DNA of 64,000 nucleotides from Isoetes taiwanensis. Taxonomy: Eukaryota; Streptophyta; Lycopodiopsida; Isoetales; Isoetaceae. The notes below the pieces were generated by a model. It did no database searches. It had not been told where the DNA came from and saw nothing but the letters and a program-made list of their open reading frames with translations. The stretch spans positions 1,518,366 through 1,582,365 of the forward strand of contig JAJEKV010000108.1 in NCBI GenBank assembly GCA_021234155.1, read 5' to 3'. This document shows positions 23,481-35,990 of this stretch, piece after piece (position 1 is the first letter of the stretch; every line of letters begins with the position of its first letter). The position numbers and the translations under genes were made by a program.

Positions 23481-26285
23481 TTCTCAAGACCGACGCGTTG
23501 GATTCGCTAGTCAAGAGGTTACTTTTGTTGATTTATAGCATAGCAGCCTCGCAAAGTTTTACAAGCATCGTGAACATTTACCAAACGCCTTTAAGACAAG
23601 GCAAATCTAAGGACCGTTATATGCATTGCCGCTATCTTCGCTCTTTCCCACTACATGTCTACGAAATTTCCACCTAACCATGGGCCACATATAGGAACCC
23701 ACCAACCTTCAGAAACCGCAGTACGGGTAAGCTGGGCTAACGCCCTCGAGGCTATCCATGCATCCAACAAGTAATGACCATCCGGTAGTCATCGGCGCCC
23801 CCATCCGGTTTATCCGACAATCCGGATCGCTAATCTTAATGCGGCACCGGTTCCACCTTCATACAAGTAAATGGTGTACGTTGAGTACCATAACACATTT
23901 TGCAATCATACAAATGCTCTAATAGGTTCATCTTAAAAGTCTATCTACTATTATTTTGTTAGGAAATCATACAAATGTCAATAGGTTCATTTAAAAGTCT
24001 ATATCTATTGTTTAAATTTGGTTTTTCCTAAGTAAGTGGGGAAACTTTTTAGATTTTTTTTATCGATTTTCCAAGGTTTTAAAGGTTTTAAAGGTTTTGC
24101 TATCATAAATGTTCCCGAGAAGTCCCCAAAAACTCCTGAAAGAGCTTTTATATGGGTTTTCATCGACATAGACGCATGGATTTTGATAAGGCACTCAGAC
24201 GCCGCGGTAACATACGTAAATAGTAGTTGGCCTTCTCCGATGATCTCTCGCGGCATCCTGCTGGATTTCTTTGAGACCCATCTCATCTCGCAGCGTAGAC
24301 CCTTTCCTCGTGGAGGTATGTTCAATCTCCTAAAAGCTTCTATAATGATGTTCATTATCAAGTAACATCATGAATATTGTCTCGAAATCTTAATTGAGAT
24401 TTTGCAAAAAGTTACTTTGTATTCATTTGTATTCCGATGTAATGCAGGTAAGCTGCTTCCGCCTAATGAATCATTGCCACGTATGTCCTTGAGAATTTGT
24501 ATTGTGATAGAGTACATCTCTATATTGGGAAAATAAGAAACTCATATGGTAATGCGTGAGTTGTTTCTCACGTTTCATAAGAGAGATGTTTTTTCCAAGA
24601 TATTATTTGAGTAGTCTTGAAAAGCAACCGTATTTTTAGCCTTCCTGGTTTCATAAGCACGAGCTTTGGCCATACAAGTTATGTAAATTAGTTGCTTTAC
24701 TCAAATTATGCAATGTACTTGTGGCCATGCTAGGGACAAGTCGTGATAATTTATACCGGATACTTTAGCCTGCATAACATTATGTACTGGCTCAAATCAC
24801 TCTTCTCAAAAGCATCATATGCTCTAATAGAGTCGTGAAAAGGCCGTGCCACATGCTTCAGTTAAGTTGGCATGTTCTCGGGAAATAGCCCCTCGCCATA
24901 TCGATAAAGGCACTCCTCACCTAAACATAGTGCTAGGGAGTGCAGTTGACATTTTTGTGTATTCAAATACATGTTCCCGTGAGCTATAGTCCTGGGTCAG
25001 TAGAGGATTGTTGTTCCTAATTTCGATACCCCTATTCCTGCTGTGCAGCCACACTCATTCTAGAATGGAAAAGGAGCAAAGCCACATAGGAATCATCTAA
25101 GCTCATGCAAAACATGAGAGTTATTTCCACTCTTCAGATTTGCTAGGTAGCTTCTTTCTCATATGCTAAGCTGACCATCGCTGCAAACTTTCTTAGCCAC
25201 CGGTAAGAGCTTTCTTCTTCTAACTCCTATGAAATGGATATGTTCCTTGGTAATGTTTTAAATATAAGGTGTATTTACTCTCTATATACTTTTCTATACT
25301 TCTACTTTGAGCCACGCATACATCCTCGTATCATAAGACATGAGCACAAGATCTTATGTAGCTTTACTGTGACAGTCATGATTTAGACCAAGCATATCCT
25401 TTATCTCTGATCCACAAATTAAAGCCGATTTATATGTTCTTTGTTGCGCCTATTTAATTTTGCATATGTACAAGCGCCAGTATTCTCGCTTCGCTTAGAA
25501 AAATGCCATCCCTATTGTTCATAACCATGAAGCTTCCTATCCAAAACTTAGAAATGGTCCATGGTTATAAGGGAGATAAACAAGGTTCAAAGCATTTGAC
25601 TTCAGCTTGTCATGGCTACGTCGCTTTTATAACTCGGTGTTCGTATATTAGCGGAATTCTCAAGGACTAGAGGTAAGTAAACAAGACATTTTCTTTACTT
25701 TTTTCTAGCAAAGGGTGCCCTCGATATAAAGCAAATGATTCGTATAGATTTTTATGATGCATTTCTACCATAGTTTTTCTTCATTATGCCGCTAAATTGG
25801 TGAACGTGAGATGGATATAACTTAATCCATGAGCATAATGGCTCCCACCGCTAGGATCTTCAACACAATATTTTTATACAAGCCCTTTTGATCACAAGTG
25901 GGTAATGGAGGCTCCGTAACTACTTGATACTTTAATACATCTCTAGATGGATCCAAGAAAGCCGTGCTTGAAGGCATTGAGTATATATTTTTCAAGCAGG
26001 TACGATCAAACTTCTTGAGATCGGGTTTCATCGCGATGTTCTATGTAGGTTGTTTTTCAATTCAACCGCCCCATCTTTCATAGTTATGTACATCCATGCT
26101 ACTAACTTATGCATTTCTCATATAACCATAGATTCAAGAAGCTTCAACGGGACTTTAAATGCAAGATTTGTTTTCCGCTACACGCATGTACTAAAAAATG
26201 ATTGGTGCCTCCGCTGAGTAGAAAAAGTGGTAGTCATTAGCAGCTTCAAGGATCTCCCATGACGCCTCTGCTTCTTTTTAAAATT
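23481..26285. other. Long intergenic stretch, no supported gene
   Basis: Frames on opposite strands at 24005-24365 mirror each other and contain a short TTTTAAAGG repeat at 24077-24096. No conserved motif was found in the remainder. Confidence 0.35.
23903..24011. repeat. Tandem duplication, about 59-bp unit
   Basis: Two adjacent copies begin at 23903 (CAATCATACAAATG) and 23963 (AAATCATACAAATG), and both contain AATAGGTTCAT and TTAAAAGTCTAT. The second is shorter by internal deletions. Confidence 0.7.
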
Positions 26286-27780
26286 GCCTTCCCCAATGTA
26301 TTTTCTTCTTTTTCTCAAGGGCTCAGCTACTTATATCTAACGTAATGCCATGGTGATGGATGAGCTTTGGGTAAAATGAAAGATCAGCTAATTGAAATAG
26401 AGAATCTACTGCTACCAATTATATATGAAATGAGTGGTCACCAAATCCAATTGCATTCTAAGGACTATGAATCAGACATCTTCAGATTTGTTTTATCCTC
26501 GACAAGTAGCCTATATTGTTAGAGATTGCTTCCAAAAGATAAGTGTAGCCCAAGGTACCATTTTGATATGTTTTGTAAAGCGTAGTATCCTCTTTTAAAA
26601 TAAAGTAGCTCTATTAATTTGCCATGCTAAAGCCTCCATCCTAATGTAAACATACCAACATGCCAGGTGAAACTCTTTTATGCTCCGTAATTTAAGCGTT
26701 CTCTTGCCATTTTCAGCCACAAGCCTACATGCTAACAGAACATGCCGAAATGAGTATTACGCGGTTTTACTGCTGGAGCAATATAGAACGCAAACAAAAC
26801 TTTTGTACCCGTAATTTAAGTGTTCTAATTCAAAGACAATTTTGCTAGGATTTGCCTCTTCAAAATGATGGAGCAATTAGTCATTTGATCCCCTCTTTTG
26901 TTTTTATTGAGTTGAGAAAACATGAATTACTACATTCCTAGGCAACTATCTCTGCTTTGTGTGTGCAGATTTGCCAAGTCAGTTCCAAAATTTCGAATCT
27001 CAAACCAATTCAAACGTACGCTCAAACGGGTGAATCGCAAGCTCGTCGCAACCACGTAACCAAGAAGGTGAGGCAAAACACCTAAGAACCATTGACGCCG
27101 TGACTTTGGGTGTTTGCCATGGTGGTGGTTGCTAATATTCCACAATGTATGTAATGTGATGTAGCACTCCATAACTTTGGCCCATAAACCTAATATGCTT
27201 TAGAAGCGTAAAACAAGTGTCATGATGTTTTTTATTGATTTATAACTTTGGCCCATATACTCCAATACGGTTTGTGCTGCAAACAAGTCCTGTCATGATG
27301 TTTTTATTGATTTTTTCAATGCGTTCAAAGCAACGCGGCTTTTTTCTTATCGCTATTCTCTATGTTCGTATTCGCTAAGTAAAACTATCACACAAAAGGT
27401 TACTTCAAGATTACTACCCCTTCCTAATAGAATGATTAGGATGTACGGCAATATCTTTCAAAATTACTTCAAGCAATGTCCTGCAGAAATATGTTTTGGC
27501 TAATAAATCATCCATGCCATATGTAGAAGGCATGTAAAATGTATTAATCTCTACATAATGTTTTGAGTTTTGGAATCTCATATTCTCAAACATTTATGTT
27601 TGATTTAATTTATGTTGCTATCACTTCATGGGATACTCAAAATGGAACATTTTTGTCCCATCATTGTATCCATCCATGTGGTGAGTCCCAAGTAGATGGA
27701 CCTTCATCTAAACACAAACCTTCCAAGGTCATTTATCCAATGCATCAATATTGACAAGTCCACATGCTTCAAAATTAATT
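26286..27780 (+). repeat. Large tandem-type duplication, copy 1
   Basis: Colinear with 27904-29165. Shared landmarks in order: TTTTTCTCAAGG at the start, TGGTGATGGAT/TCGTGATGGAT, TATGAAATGAGTGGTCACCAAATC/TATGAAATGAGTAGTCACCAAATC, GTTAGAGATTGCT, GTATGCAG or GTGTGCAG before ATTT, TAATATTCCACAATGTATGTAATG, CATGATG...TATTGATTT, TATTCTCAAACATTTATG, and CTTCATCTAAACACAAACCTT. Many small indels separate the copies, so the duplication is old. No protein family was recognised. Confidence 0.75.
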
Positions 27781-27903
27781 TCGGCTGTAATGTCTCCGTA
27801 GGGCCAGCCCCCACTCATAAGGGTGAGGTCCATTGAACTCAACCATATAGTGCTTAGGAGTACAATGACATTTTTTTCTCCTATTTACTGATATGTACAG
27901 AAT

Positions 27904-29165
27904 AGTGCCTATTGCTTAAGCAAAATATTTTTCTCAAGGCCTCGCTGTTTATTTCTAATCATAATGACATCGTGATGGATAAGGCTATTCCTACCCAATT
28001 GTATGAAATGAGTAGTCACCAAATCAATTACATGTATGAGTATGAATTGTGATCTCTCAGATCTTTCCATCCGAGTAGCAATATTGTTAAAGATTGCTAG
28101 AGATAAGTGCAAAGAAGGCAATACTTTCGATAGGTTTTGCAAAGCAACAGATCCTCCCTTTAGGTCAGCACTCCACATTTGCCACACCTTCATGCTAATA
28201 GGAATGTACACATATGTTGGGTGCAAAATGTATATATTATGTGCACTTTTACTTTGTTGGATCAAGATAGAACTCTTTACAAAACTCTCGGTAGCTCAGA
28301 ATTCAGTCTTCTAAGGTCCGCCAAGCGCATCAAAAATAAAGCACCTTATACCGTGATGTTTTTTGTTCTTCAACCTAATTTAGCTTAGGATTTTGTTTCT
28401 ATGTTTTCGTTTACTGGGTTATCTTGCATTATCAAAGTTTGAATATGATAGAGCAGCTTAGTCATTTGGTCCTCTTTTGGTTCTATGGAATTAAGGAACA
28501 TGGAAATTCACTCACATGATTCCGCTTTGTTTGTATGCAGATTTAAGCACTTTCCACCCCCCTTTGGAGCCACTTTTTGGCGCCTTTCAAAAAAATCTTG
28601 CACATTATAAAGTCAAGTGAAATGAGATGCTAGTGCTTTGTCAGCCTAAGAACTCTCAAGTGTAGGCGTAACATCTAAGAATCACTAACTTCAGATTTTG
28701 GTGTTTGGCATCATTATTGCTGCCAATATTCCACAATCTATGTAATGATAGTCCTAATATGGTTTCTCGCAAAACAAGTCCGGCCATGATTCTTTATCGA
28801 TTTTCTAAATGTCTAAAAGACTTGCTTTTCCTTATCGCTTCTCTATATCCATACATTATTTGGAGTTTTTGGCACTTCATGTTCTCAAAACATTTATGAT
28901 TGATTTATTTATATCCTAGCACCAGCCTCATGGATACTTCCAAAAATGGAGCATTTCAAAGGCGCACGCCATTGCTATCAAGGCCCATAAATGTTACAGA
29001 CTATGTTATTTAATCTTCGCAAGCGTAAAATGAAGTTGGAATCGCCTATAATTTAATTTTCCATTTTTGTCACTCACAAGTGGATCGAGCTTCATCTATA
29101 CACAAACCTTTCAAGATCATTCATCCATTAATGCATCATCATTATCATTGACAAGTCCGCAAGTT
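27904..29165 (+). repeat. Large tandem-type duplication, copy 2
   Basis: Second copy of the block at 26286-27780, about 240 bp shorter. It retains the same landmark order (for example CCAATATTCCACAATCTATG, TGTTCTCAAAACATTTATG, CTTCATCTATACACAAACC). The order and direction are unchanged, so it arose as a tandem duplication or two adjacent insertions of one element. Confidence 0.75.
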
Positions 29166-29344
29166 ATTCCTACAAGCAAAAACATTTTTCATGCATCTTG
29201 GTCAATGTTTTAGAACATCCTCTTTAGGTGCGCATTCCTATGCCAAGACAATGCAATAGGACCTAGCATCGACATCTGTATTGCATTTATTGGTTGGAGT
29301 GGCCCTACAACTTTAAGTTCATATCATTTGACCCATCTACAAAT

Positions 29345-29448
29345 CCAAAAACACAAACATATAAATTGAAATATAATGCAACCACTTGATATATTTCCAA
29401 AAACACAAACATATAAATTGAAATATAATGCAACTACTCTGCTATATA
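29345..29448. repeat. Exact-looking tandem duplication, 52-bp unit
   Basis: CCAAAAACACAAACATATAA starts at 29345 and again at 29397. The first 37 bases of the two units agree apart from at most one base. The near identity suggests a recent duplication by slippage. Confidence 0.8.
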
Positions 29449-29789
29449 TGCAAACTTACATACCTGGCATCCACATTTTCCTATATGCGTAACAATAAAT
29501 ATCAATTACTTTATCGTTCATTCCAATATATAAATACATATTGTACTTATGGCTGGCAAACGCTGGCACCGTTACTAGCCTACTATTATTTTGTTAGATG
29601 CGTAACACTGATATGTATGTTTTATGATGTCATAACCGTTTTATGGCATTATACATCGTATTGCTAAGAAAGAAGGAGACTGACTTACCAAAATATGTAA
29701 TTATTTGCTCTTACGCCCGAGCCGCCAAAACTCGGAATGAAACGGTATAGGCAATACCTGTAATCAATAACCTGAGAAAAGTTTGCATC

Positions 29790-31110
29790 ACACATTTTTC
29801 TTCTTCTGTCAAAGCACTGATCCATGTAAACTGGTGCATATTAAATGCAACTGGAGGAAAAGGCCATGCGTGTGCCTGGTTTGTGTGGCCGTGAGAAAAA
29901 TAACATGTTCACCAACGAACTGCATTTCCAGTTCATATCCAAATTATCACCCACCAACTAGCACCATACATATCCTTGAACCTTCTTCTAGACACCAACT
30001 TCCAAGATACATTTTCTTGGTCCAACTCCCACACACGCCAAGCGTCTACTCCTCATCACCCAGCCTAAAGAAGGAGGCAGTAGTTGTGAAAGTATTTGCC
30101 TCCATGTTTAAAACCCGCAAGGATGCCGCAGCGAGATCCCTCCAATCCTCTTCATCATTTCTTCCAATGGGAGTTCAAACGAGAATGCAAATGAGACCAA
30201 GCCATAATAACAGGATCATAAACTGAGAAAAATCGGTGTGTCATGTCTTCGCACAAAAGGTTGTATACACCCACCATGGAACCATGAAGCAACATGTGAT
30301 GACTATGATGAATGGTGCACTCATTCAAGTTTGGACCTGTGCACCAAGTGCCCAGCTTAGATTCATATTGGTAAAAAACATGATACAATCACCCTCTTCT
30401 CTTCGTCTTCTTTCTCGTCGTTGTCTTCTAATCTAGATTGAGGGTGTAAAGGAATACCTCCAATGATGGAAGTCCCCAGAAGAGCCAGTGATCTAGTTCC
30501 ATGGAGAAGTGGTGGTAACCGCTAAGGAGAAGAGGGAGGCAAAGGTGCAAGGGGAGAGGCTTCCAAGTGTAATTAGTAACAGGATTTCCCACAACAAGCT
30601 TCTTTATACTGTGCTGCTGTCTTCAGCATATAGTCCATAAGTCTAGCTAAAACAAGGCCATGCGAGGAAAGCAATCCTCTCAAACTTAGTGCCATTTGGT
30701 GAAGGGGGCATGGGCAACATACAGGGATCTCCCTCACACTCTGTGTTTCTAAAAAGGACAGTGCCAGAAACATGCCAAACCTCCCTATGATTTTCTGATG
30801 AAGAGCTCACAGGACACCATAAGTGCTCCTCGTACCTTTCTTGTGATTCTTTGGGCTCTTCCTTGGACCTCAAATGCCAGCACAACCCAGGATCCGCTCA
30901 TCCTCGTCCTTCCAGATCTTGAGAAACTGTGGGACAAAACAGCATCATACCATGATTTGCAAACAAGCTCTTACTCTTTAATGCAGATCTCTTAGCTCAA
31001 TCTTGGCAATGATCCGGCGACCAACCGCTTCCAACCAAAACAACTAAAATCCTCACAGCAGCCTCTGTCTTGCTCGAAACAAGCCCACCGGCTCATTATT
31101 GACGTACCGC
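29790..31110 (-). pseudogene. F-box/kelch-repeat protein remnant
   Basis: Read on the minus strand. Near 30965-30930 a frame reads VCKSWYDAVLSHSF, the C-terminal half of a plant F-box (usual VCKxWxxLLxSxxF), which docks the protein to SKP1 in an SCF ubiquitin ligase. Near 30605-30550 it reads LVVGNPVTNYTWKPLP, the conserved LVVxNPxTxxWxxLPP segment at the start of the kelch or F-box-associated domain. Later blocks (30388-30155: YESKLGTW, YDPVIMAWSHL) fit kelch-type strands. The N-terminal half of the F-box upstream to about 31110 is scrambled. Several frame changes and stops interrupt the coding region. It may be a pseudogene or a gene with assembly errors; no introns were needed to connect the blocks. 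The plus-strand frame at 29783-30226 is its shadow. Confidence 0.62.
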
Positions 31111-31360
31111 TCTTCACTAGTGCAGCTCATATATAGCCCTTGTCGGACTGTAAAGATTCCCTAAAATATTTTCCGGCTGGGGAAACTTTCTAGAACAGAG
31201 AATATCGAGACACTCCACTGATAGACGGTATTTCAAGTTCGGTATCAGAAATTGGTATCTTCTTGAAATACAAATTACAATACAGAAGTTGGGTCGACAT
31301 TTTGCTGGAATCACGACAGGTGTCTCTCGCATTGCAGGTAAACAACCGGTAAACTCCCAT

Positions 31361-31640
31361 GCTTCAGATTCGGAGCTAGACGGCCTTGCATGTTTCAGAT
31401 TCGGAGTTAGATGGCCTGATCCATCTCAAATCGAGGCCGGATTTGGCCATATAACGAATTAAACATGCATTTATCGAGCTTGCGTGCTCGCTCAAATCGA
31501 GGCATGCTTGCTTTGGACAGGCCGGATTTGGCCATAAGGAGCTAAACATGTATTATCAGCTTGCATGCTCGCCCACAGGCCTGCTTCATCTCAAATCGAG
31601 GCATGCTTGCTCTGCACAGCTCATTTATAACATCTGTAAC
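31361..31640. repeat. Two nested tandem repeats (33-bp and about 100-bp units)
   Basis: CAGATTCGGAG(C/T)TAGA(C/T)GGCC occurs twice 33 bp apart (31365 and 31398). Then a unit containing TCAAATCGAGGC, GGCCGGATTTGGCCATA, AACATG and AGCTTGC(G/A)TGCTCGC occurs twice and a half to about 31625. The repeats lie just outside the left arm of the large inverted repeat. Confidence 0.65.
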
Positions 31641-31644
31641 AGGG

Positions 31645-32180
31645 CAGATCTCTGCGAAGCTCAATGGATTGGAATCATGAAATGCCTCCCTAACTTCTAA
31701 CTTCTGTATTGTAGGGGAATGAAAACTGGTCCAGCATTCCCAGTTTGCCGGTGACCGGTCGCGGGAGCGCCGTATATATCGGACGCCGACATGTTATAGC
31801 CACGGGCATATCCGTGGTATATCCGTGTCTTTGACATGTTATAGCCATGCCAAACAAAATTACACGGCGTTTTTGTGGACTTAGCGGATTTTTTGCCATT
31901 TAAGGCTGGCTATAACATGCCCACGTCCGACATTTACCGCGATGGGTCGCGGAGGGGACCCCACCGACAAACTCGGAGGCTTCAAAATTGGGGGTTCGAT
32001 CCTTAAAAATCCGGCCATTCCAAAAAATTTCCGATAGCCAAAAAATATTCCCGGCGTTTTTTCAGGTTATTTTTAGAGAAGTTTCTAAGGATTTCGGGAA
32101 AGCACACTATACTCCCTCATGTATTTTCTGCTAGCCTTAAATGTAAGGTGCATTTTAATGGTTAGGGTAAATTCTACCTC
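31645..32180 (+). repeat. Large inverted repeat, outer left arm
   Basis: Matches the reverse complement of about 38600-39120. Shared landmarks: GAAGCTCAATGGATTG, GTATTGTAGGG, CATGTTATAGCC, TTTTTGCCATTTAA, GGCTTCAAAATTGGGG followed by TTCGATCCTTAAAA, GTTATTTTTAGA, AAGTTTCTAAGGATTTC and GGGAAAGCACACTA. No transposase was seen in the arm. Confidence 0.82.
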
Positions 32181-32340
32181 AACCCTAATGCCGCCCCAAA
32201 TAAATTTGGCGAACCTAAATATTTCTCGGGCCAGATCGAAGCTTTGCCAAAAATTTTCTTTACAAAATTTTAAGCACCGTGCATGAAATTCTTCAGATTT
32301 AACAGTAGGTTTTTAAAAAACTAAAAACTCTCACGACATT

Positions 32341-32586
32341 GTGCCTAAGTTTCTTTATGCGCCACACCGCCCTCACTGCTTATGCACATCAAAAAGGTGG
32401 AGCCTCACTGAGATCACAACAAGTAGAAGTGGAAAGGAAAAAGCCCCTGATTGGACTCCAGATAAAGTAAATCGAGAACCGATCCCGCAAGCAATTGAGA
32501 ACTGGACCGATGGGGAACAGAGAAAACACAATCCATCTGGTCGTGGAACAATTCCGTATGAAATCGAGGTAATACGTGATAGATAG
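32341..32586. other. Opposing open frames within the inverted repeat, not assigned
   Basis: Plus (32341-32586) and minus (32373-32660) strands are both open over the same 250 bp. Neither shows a family motif. It is left without a gene call. Confidence 0.2.
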
Positions 32587-32649
32587 AAATCGCAGGTACA
32601 CAAGATAGTAGAAACCGCGTATAGAAATCGCAAGTAATGTGATAGATGT

Positions 32650-33767
32650 AACCTACTCATGGACTAGAAATCTCTGCTTGTTTTTGTTTTTGGCCTCGCT
32701 TGAATCAGTCAATCGTGAGGTTTTTCCGGCCTCTAACTGCAAATGCTGAAAGAAGAACTGCCAAAAATTTCATGGTTCTGTGGGCCAGAGTATGCCTTCA
32801 ACATCATCATGAAGGTGATGAAATTTTGAGCGTATCCGGGGCTACCACCTCAAGGGGTTGTGGTCACTTCAAAAATTTCTCATAACAAAAATTTCAAGGT
32901 CATTGAAATTACTCCTTCCAAAAAACTACTTGCAAAGATGTGCGCATGTAACAAGCTCTGCACATTGCGTCCATGGAAAACAGCCAAAATGTAGTAAGCA
33001 CATTCTGTTGGCTATGGTTAAATGAAGTAAGCAAACAAAATGTATCATAAGAGATAGAAACAATAACTAGATAGTGGACACATGCGCATAACAAAGTAGT
33101 CCATAGATATATATACTATATACTATATGAAGGTGGTTCTTCATATGAAATAAACTTATTTAGACATTCCTCGGAAGCCCATAGCTTCCTCCATTATTTA
33201 TTGATTTTTATTCTTCTCATTGTTTACTTCAATGACAATATACCATTTCAAATATAGCAACAACCACCTTCAAGGTTGTTGTTAATATTGAAAATTTTGT
33301 AGCATGTTCCCCTATAGGCATATTGGCTGCCGCCTCGATTTTACAGGCCAGGCATCGACGCTCAGAATGTCGCCCTAACCAAGACATACCTCATCCCTCA
33401 GGATCACCACAAGGGGTGCGCTGGTAGCCATTGAAGCAACAACATTGCTAGAACTATAAGGGCTAATACTACGATTATAGATTTTTCATCTTCACTTTTG
33501 CCATTTCCCCGAAAGTAAGGAGCATACGCTTCTTTATAAATGGAAGGCCACCAATGAATGAATTGCACTTTTAAATTAATTATTCTATAAATTAAGACTT
33601 TGATGAAGTATGTCCATCTCAATTTTCTTGATAAGACCCCATTTTGTCTTACATTTCACGCTTCCATATTTCTTAAACAAGCGCTTAAACATCTAAACGA
33701 GGGATTTCTACTAAAAATTAAATTAACATATAATTAAAACCATGCATGGGCGAAATGAGATTGCCCC
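32650..33767 (+). repeat. Large inverted repeat, inner left arm
   Basis: Matches the reverse complement of about 34500-35990. Landmarks include ACATTCCTCGGAAGCCC against GGGCTTCCGAGGAATGT, TGCCTATAGGGGAACATGCT and its complement, CATACCTCATCCCT and its complement, and AATTAATTATTCTATA and its complement. Identity is imperfect with many short indels. Confidence 0.85.
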
Positions 33768-33835
33768 CTAAACCACGTACGGAAGAACGAGCAGATGGGC
33801 TGCCGCATGACCCACATGACCAATATGACCACTAT

Positions 33836-34225
33836 CATGGATGTTCTGGCAGGTGAGGAACAGACATGTGAGGAGGAGATATGCTTGTCTAATCTAGTCA
33901 TTTCCTGATGTTTCGGGTGAAAGGATTCACGTGAGGAAATTACACATCTTGGTGGAAAAAGATATGCTGGCTTTAAATGCACTAATAAATGGTCACGGAT
34001 GTTGGTAAAAATTTCAACGATGATGCAATGGGCATGGATGTTCCGGGCAGGTGAGGAATAGATTACGCAGGAGAGATATGCTTGTCTAATTCCATTATTT
34101 CCCGATGCTTGCAGTGCGATTCAATGGTGAGGAATACACATGTAGAAAAGATACGCTTGGCCTTTAAATGCACTAATAAACGCTCAGCGGGATGTTGGCA
34201 AAATTTCAACGATGATGCAATGGCA
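33836..34225 (+). repeat. Two tandem copies of a 197-bp unit at the inverted-repeat centre
   Basis: CATGGATGTTC(T/C)GG...CAGGTGAGGAA starts at 33836 and 34033. Both units carry ATATGCTTGTCTAAT, TTTAAATGCACTAATAAA and end in TTTCAACGATGATGCAATGG. The repeat lies in the loop between the two inner arms. Confidence 0.82.
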
Positions 34226-34266
34226 TCGATATGTTTGCCCGTTTCACAGTAGGGCTTGTTCGATCT

Positions 34267-34304
34267 CTTGCCATTGTATCATCGTACGATGATACAATGG
34301 CAAG
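34267..34304. repeat. Perfect 38-bp palindrome
   Basis: CTTGCCATTGTATCATCG (34267-34284), then TA, then CGATGATACAATGGCAAG (34287-34304). The arms are perfect reverse complements with a 2-base centre that is itself self-complementary. The motif CGATGATxCAATGGCA also ends each 197-bp unit, so the palindrome seems to be a head-to-head joint of that unit. Confidence 0.95.
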
Positions 34305-34499
34305 GATATGCATCATCGTTGAAATTTACCGCTTCAGTTTTCGCCATGATTCCGCTTTCCGATGCTTCCTCGCTCCGGCTTTACTCTTTATTTACCTCCA
34401 TTCTTACCCTCCAACCTGTCTCCTTTAATTGTTTGGTATAACCGCATCAAGAGGCTAACACCGCCGCCAAACATGCCCTTCGAGGCTACACGTGGTTTG

Positions 34500-35990
34500 A
34501 GACAATCTCATTTCATAGTATGGTTTTAATTATATGCCAATTTAATTTTAATAGAAATCCCTCGACATTAGATGTTTGCCGCTTGTTTAAGAAATATAAA
34601 GTTTGTGAAATGTCCAACAGCGGGTCTTTATCAAGAAATTGAGATGACATTTAGGTGTCTAAATAGTGGACTAAAATTTGATAGCTAACTTTGAACCCAC
34701 TTCATCCAATAGTTCAATTCTATAGAATAATTAATTTAAAGTGCACCTATCTATCAGGCCTTGGAGTCATTGAGGATTTAATCTCTATGGCCCTTCAAAG
34801 TCGCAAAGATATGATCAAATCTCGACGCTACGGCGCCGGAAGCGCTGGTCGCCCCGCCAACCGCTATACGCGGACATTGAGCACAAGATCCGGTGACGGG
34901 TACATCATACCTTCGAGGTTAGCGGGATGCGAGATCACTATAGTTCCTGCACACTTTGACATGTATGGTATACACATGTATACTTCAGGCTTCGATAACA
35001 TTCTTATTATCGCCACGCTTTTCCTCGAAACCTCTTCGGCTGGTTTTTAACCCGACAAGAATCGGCCCTTTGTGGTCCCATAGGGCCGATGGCCCCCAAG
35101 TGTTGGACTACAAAATCGCCCTTATTCTGGCTCTATTCCATTATACGCATGCTCCTTGCCTGTGAAATGGCAAGAAGTGAAGATGGTGTTAAGTCTATAA
35201 TCATATTAGCTCCTTTATAGTTCTGAAGAATGTTGTTAAGCTCCAATGGCTACCGCTTTGTGATCCTAGGGATGAGGTATGTACTAGTTCGACTTACATT
35301 ACAGGCATCATCGCACAACTGTGGAGTAACCGTACCAATATGCCTATAGGGGAACATGCTACTTGAATAAGGTTAACAACAACCTCAAGGTGGTTGCTAT
35401 ATTTGAAATGCATATTGTCACTGTGAAGCAAACAATGAGAAGAAATAAAAAATCAATAATACTTGAGGTGCCAGCGGGCTTCCGAGGAATGTCTAAATAA
35501 AGTTTATTTCATATGAAGAAAACGTATTTTTGTGGAAGTTGGTGTCTATATAGTATATGGTATCATGGACTACTTTAAGGCGCATGCGTCCACTATCAGC
35601 TATTGCTATGCTCTCTTACCCTTGCTATTTACATTCTTTAGAAGCGCCTATATAGCATATATAATCATATGGACCACTCTCTATATACTACTGCCTACTA
35701 TCTAGTTATTTTTGAAGTATAATTTCAATGACCTTGGATGAGTTAGAATTTGAGTCGACTTAGCTGCTTAGTGGTGGTTCTGCCAAGTCCGGGGCCGTAC
35801 TTTACATTTAAATTTCATGGCCCATTGAAATTCTCCTACTCTAAATTTTGGGTTAACCAGGAAATTTAGTTCGCTCTTGTCGGGCCGCCAGATTCGTGCC
35901 GAAAAACCTCCTATTCAACCGCCAGACGAAGCACCGGCGTAATGCAAAACAAAAATAAGCAAAGATCTGGCCCATGGCCCCAGCTCTAAC
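34500..35990 (-). repeat. Large inverted repeat, inner right arm
   Basis: Reverse-complement partner of 32650-33767. The reading frame at 34691-35050 lies within this arm. It has no motif and the other arm does not conserve it. Confidence 0.85.

Noticed and set aside
24005-24365. Opposing frames of 118 and 109 codons
   Set aside because: They mirror each other and include simple TTTTAAAGG repeats; no family is recognisable.
29783-30226. 147-codon plus-strand frame
   Set aside because: It is the opposite-strand shadow of the F-box/kelch remnant.
31990-32020. GGTTCGATCC (B-box-like) in the inverted-repeat arms, suggesting a SINE
   Set aside because: It is one base short of the B-box, no A-box lies at the right distance, and the homology extends far beyond a SINE.
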